DNA of 6,785 nucleotides from Trichodesmium sp. jk18x7bins.61. GTDB taxonomy: Bacteria > Cyanobacteriota > Cyanobacteriia > Cyanobacteriales > Microcoleaceae. This document shows, piece by piece, positions 5,140 to 6,785 of this stretch. Under the pieces are notes generated by a model. It did no database searches and was not told the DNA's origin. It saw only the letters and a program-made list of their open reading frames with translations. The position numbers were made by a program, and so were the translations under genes. The stretch covers positions 1-6,785 of the forward strand of contig JAJEAQ010000213.1 of the NCBI GenBank assembly GCA_022822685.1, written 5' to 3'. Positions within the stretch are counted from its first letter, which is position 1, and the number at the start of each line of letters is the position of its first letter.

Positions 5140-5466
5140 GTGAAATACTTCTTATTCTCAGAGGGATGGGCAGTAGGTCGCGTTTGGACTGTTGGCGGAC
5201 TCTGGAGTGAAACAGCTTGGAGACGAGCCCCCGATATTGAAAAAATGACCTTATGTGTTTGGGATAAAAATGAAAAAATGTGGTTGTATCGGGTCGAAGA
5301 TGCAGTGTTGATGGTGGACGTTTATCCTACTTCTAAAGCCCAACAATCTGCTTCTACTCAAAATATTGGCAATGTGGTATTGACTCGTTTGATTAATGCA
5401 GAACAAGTCTTGGAATATCTTTCTAATGCCTCAGTCATTTGTCAAACTAATCAAGATCTCTCTTAG
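5140..5466 (+). CDS. Conserved-looking cyanobacterial hypothetical protein, Trp-rich
   Basis: This 108-residue protein is probably soluble, with no signal peptide or membrane segment. The N-terminal half is strikingly tryptophan-rich (W10, W16, W22, W27, W41, W48), with stretches EGWAVGRVW, GGLWSETAWRRAPDIEKM and CVWDKNEKMWLYRVEDAVLMV. A linker rich in Ser and Gln (about residues 64-75) leads to a C-terminal helix-like segment, VVLTRLINAEQVLEYL. The regular codon use and composed ending suggest an intact gene, and it looks to me like a small conserved cyanobacterial family of unknown function. GTG at 5140 is chosen because no ATG precedes the conserved-looking start and an in-frame stop lies about 40 bp upstream. 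No clear ribosome binding site is visible. Element A2 ends 64 bp upstream. Confidence 0.75.
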   Translation: MKYFLFSEGWAVGRVWTVGGLWSETAWRRAPDIEKMTLCVWDKNEKMWLYRVEDAVLMVDVYPTSKAQQSASTQNIGNVVLTRLINAEQVLEYLSNASVICQTNQDLS

Positions 5467-5650
5467 CTTCCCCCGAGAGAAGCCCCACGGTGTTTTCGGC
5501 GACAGGCTCAAACGGCACTTCGCCACATGAATGGGGAGCTTTCCTGACGGACTGCTCCTCTGAAAGAGGCAACTCCGACCAAATGAGGCAAGGGACGGCC
5601 CCGCCTTGTCCCACGGCGCCTACTGTGTAGAAGTAGTTCCGCACACAGCC
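5466..5650. other. GC-rich, hairpin-rich block of unknown nature
   Basis: GC is about 58% over 5491-5640, against clearly AT-rich surroundings. Short stems include GCTTC/GAAGC right at the start, CCTCT-GAA-AGAGG (5557-5569), GGGAC/GTCCC (5592-5596 with 5608-5612) and CTGTGT/ACACAG (5623-5628 with 5643-5648). A minus-strand open frame covers it but has skewed composition and no ribosome binding site. The block shares an exact 20-mer (5493-5512) with 6294-6313. It could be a structured RNA, a dispersed repeat, or the non-coding end of an IS200/IS605-type element. I see no decisive sign for any of these. Confidence 0.4.
5493..5512 (+). repeat. 20-bp direct repeat, copy 1
   Basis: TTTTCGGCGACAGGCTCAAA is repeated exactly at 6294-6313. 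The flanks of the two copies are unrelated, so only this core is shared. A match of this length is far beyond chance in under 7 kb. Confidence 0.85.
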
Positions 5651-5873
5651 CCTCATAAATCCCAGCGTTGATATTTGCTTACGATAATTTTCTCTCTACT
5701 TCGATAGAGTAACCATATATGTTATGGTTGATACTAGATAAGAAGCCCTTAATGGTAACTCTAAAATAAAAAATTTATGCATGTTCAAGTGGTGTCCGAC
5801 GCGTAACTCACTATAAAACACCCTCCATGAGGATATCCCTGGATGTTGTTCTGACCGTCTCAAGTAGATATCA
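5651..5873. other. Non-coding spacer
   Basis: No convincing gene on either strand. It contains a small hairpin, AACCATA/TATGGTT (5711-5717 with 5723-5729), and an imperfect palindrome centred on GGATATCC (5831-5838). The minus-strand frame covering 5696-5914 runs into element E and looks random. Confidence 0.4.
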
Positions 5874-5977
5874 TACCAAATCTGTTTTAGTAAGGAGATA
5901 TTCAATAAAGTCATAGTCTCTGCCTAGAGAGGATTTGGGGATAGGAGATAACTACCCTACAATAACCGGATTTGGTA
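5874..5977. mobile_element. Possible non-autonomous element E, 104 bp
   Basis: TACCAAATC (5874-5882) and GATTTGGTA (5969-5977) are perfect inverted repeats. Weaker matching continues inward (TGTTTTAGTAAGG against CGGTTATTGTAGGG). The trinucleotide TCA flanks both sides (5871-5873 and 5978-5980), a possible 3-bp duplication, but so short a repeat is weak evidence. No coding capacity. Confidence 0.5.
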
Positions 5978-5980
5978 TCA

Positions 5981-6248
5981 ATTGCCTACACTAAAAGCGA
6001 ATAGGAGCATGTAGGAGCATCACTGAAACAACCTAATAATAGACTTGTCGCTTGATAACAGAAAAAAAGGCGAAAACCATGACTCTGTAAAGCTTCTAGT
6101 TATTTGGATCGAAAATGCTTGAAATGAATGCTCAGTCTAGGTTTGAGCGATTTGGTTTATCTATTTAGCGACAACTCTAATGTATTGGTGGAACAAGTTA
6201 TCCGGTTTTATACTTCCCCGTAGATAGATTTGTGTTATAGTTTCTTTT
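5981..6248. other. Non-coding spacer
   Basis: No supported gene. A 9-base motif, TAGGAGCAT, is tandemly repeated with a 10-bp period (6002-6020). A 31-codon plus-strand frame at 6128-6223 (MLSLGLSDLVYLF...) has no ribosome binding site and is not called. Confidence 0.4.
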
Positions 6249-6290
6249 GACATACTCACTCCGTGGCGCTGACGCGACAACGCGGGATTC
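6249..6290 (-). mobile_element. Possible IS200/IS605-type right-end remnant
   Basis: Read on the minus strand, the stretch runs GAATCCCGCG ... CGGAGTGAGTATGTCAA. This recalls the common cyanobacterial IS200/IS605 right end, in which GAATCCCC, a stem-loop and GGGGAGTATGTCAA follow the end of tnpB. The hairpin here is imperfect (CGCG-ACAA-CGCG, 6273-6284). No TnpB-like protein is recognisable on its expected side (6314 onward). The resemblance is from memory, so the call is tentative. Confidence 0.3.
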
Positions 6291-6293
6291 TTC

Positions 6294-6313
6294 TTTTCGG
6301 CGACAGGCTCAAA
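6294..6313 (+). repeat. 20-bp direct repeat, copy 2
   Basis: Identical to 5493-5512. It directly abuts the possible IS200/IS605-type end at 6249-6290, which hints that the shared core belongs to such elements. Confidence 0.85.
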
Positions 6314-6431
6314 GGTGTAGTTTTTGATATCTGGCCCTTGAGAATTCGCCTAGCTAGGCGAGTGTTCTCTATTTGACAATCTGTTTTGAAGTTGAGAGCA
6401 CCTATGTTCAGACTTTCTAAAAAACTTTCAA

Positions 6432-6560
6432 TCAATACAAGCATAAATTGTTCTCGGTAGGCTGTATCTCTACATCCTCTATAGACACAGATTCTATTTC
6501 ATCATTGAAACAAATATACCACCCATCTACTTCACATATAACTGTGAGGTATCTATCCCT
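6432..6560 (-). pseudogene. Coding-like 42-residue fragment lacking a start
   Basis: An open minus-strand frame between TGA (6561-6563) and the stop at 6432-6434 has a protein-like composition: YLTVICEVDGWYICFNDEIE followed by SVSIEDVEIQPTENN. It contains no ATG, GTG or TTG that would preserve the stretch. It therefore looks like the C-terminal remnant of a decayed gene whose upstream part is frameshifted or lost. I do not recognise it. The downstream overlapping frame (6256-6444) has a less convincing composition. Nothing further is seen from 6561 to 6785. Confidence 0.3.
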
Positions 6561-6785
6561 TCAAACCAAGAGGTTAGGAACAATGATAAATAATTGGTAT
6601 TAAACCGATTTGGGAAAGATTTACACAAAAACGACTGAGCTTTCCTCTTGTGATGTCTGTGTTTCTCTATTGGGGATATGTGATTGTTTTGTGGTAATGA
6701 TGATTTTTGTCTGAGGGTAAATTACTTCTGTTTCTATTATATTAGGCGCGTGTGTGGTGCTCTATGGTTGTTTTGTCTGGGGGAA

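Noticed and set aside
5447..5656. 69-codon minus-strand frame across the GC-rich block
   Set aside because: It lacks a ribosome binding site and overlaps the end of the 5140-5466 gene. Its length is expected where GC-rich sequence has few stop codons. I kept the block as a non-coding feature, though this frame could be revisited if copies prove conserved.
5696..5914. 72-codon minus-strand frame
   Set aside because: No ribosome binding site, random composition, and it runs through the left end of possible element E.
6128..6223. 31-codon plus-strand frame starting MLSLGLSDLVYLF
   Set aside because: Short, no ribosome binding site, no recognisable motif; such frames are expected by chance.
6256..6444. 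62-codon minus-strand frame starting MLVLIESFLESL
   Set aside because: Its last third is a translation of the 20-bp repeat and the possible IS end, and it has no ribosome binding site. The first part could be a decayed piece of the neighbouring fragment, but this is not supportable.

Overview
The window looks like AT-rich cyanobacterial chromosome. HIP1 octamers (GCGATCGC) occur at 3115-3122 and 3600-3607. The permease, the cyanobacterial-type N-terminal-domain protein and a bacterial enolase also fit. No tRNA, rRNA, CRISPR array or intact transposase gene was found.

Bases 1-3220 are ordinary and gene-dense. They hold the C-terminal part of an FtsX/DevC-type ABC permease (1-786). Next comes a promoter and long hairpin leader ahead of a small protein (1068-1526) that resembles the N-terminal domain of larger cyanobacterial TPR proteins but ends where their repeats would begin. 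An AT-rich spacer with long A- and T-tracts leads into a complete enolase gene (eno, 1884-3170) with a strong 3' hairpin.

Bases 3220-5140 are a graveyard and insertion hot spot. A minus-strand gene (about 3536-4449) has decayed through stops, frameshifts, a 10-bp tandem duplication and insertions. Around and inside it lie short elements with terminal inverted repeats and no coding capacity: two copies of a ~140-bp element (family A, TA duplication), a 92-bp element (B, 5-bp duplication), a 113-bp element (C, perfect 8-bp duplication) and a 226-bp element (D, 4-bp duplication, with a large internal hairpin). The different duplication lengths imply several different transposases acting in trans. 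Removing element B with one duplication copy rejoins the broken frame. A 30-codon minus-strand ORF with a good ribosome binding site (4788-4880) sits between D and the second A copy.

Bases 5140-5466 encode an intact, tryptophan-rich, cyanobacterial-looking hypothetical protein. From there to the end nothing is convincingly genic. There is a GC-rich, hairpin-rich block (5466-5650) sharing an exact 20-mer with a site 800 bp downstream, a possible fifth element family (E, 5874-5977), a possible IS200/IS605-type end remnant (6249-6290), and a short coding-like minus-strand fragment (6432-6560).

The functional genes do not form one pathway. The main interest is the pile-up of non-autonomous elements and the decay record they preserve. 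Homology statements come from memory of the families, not from a search.
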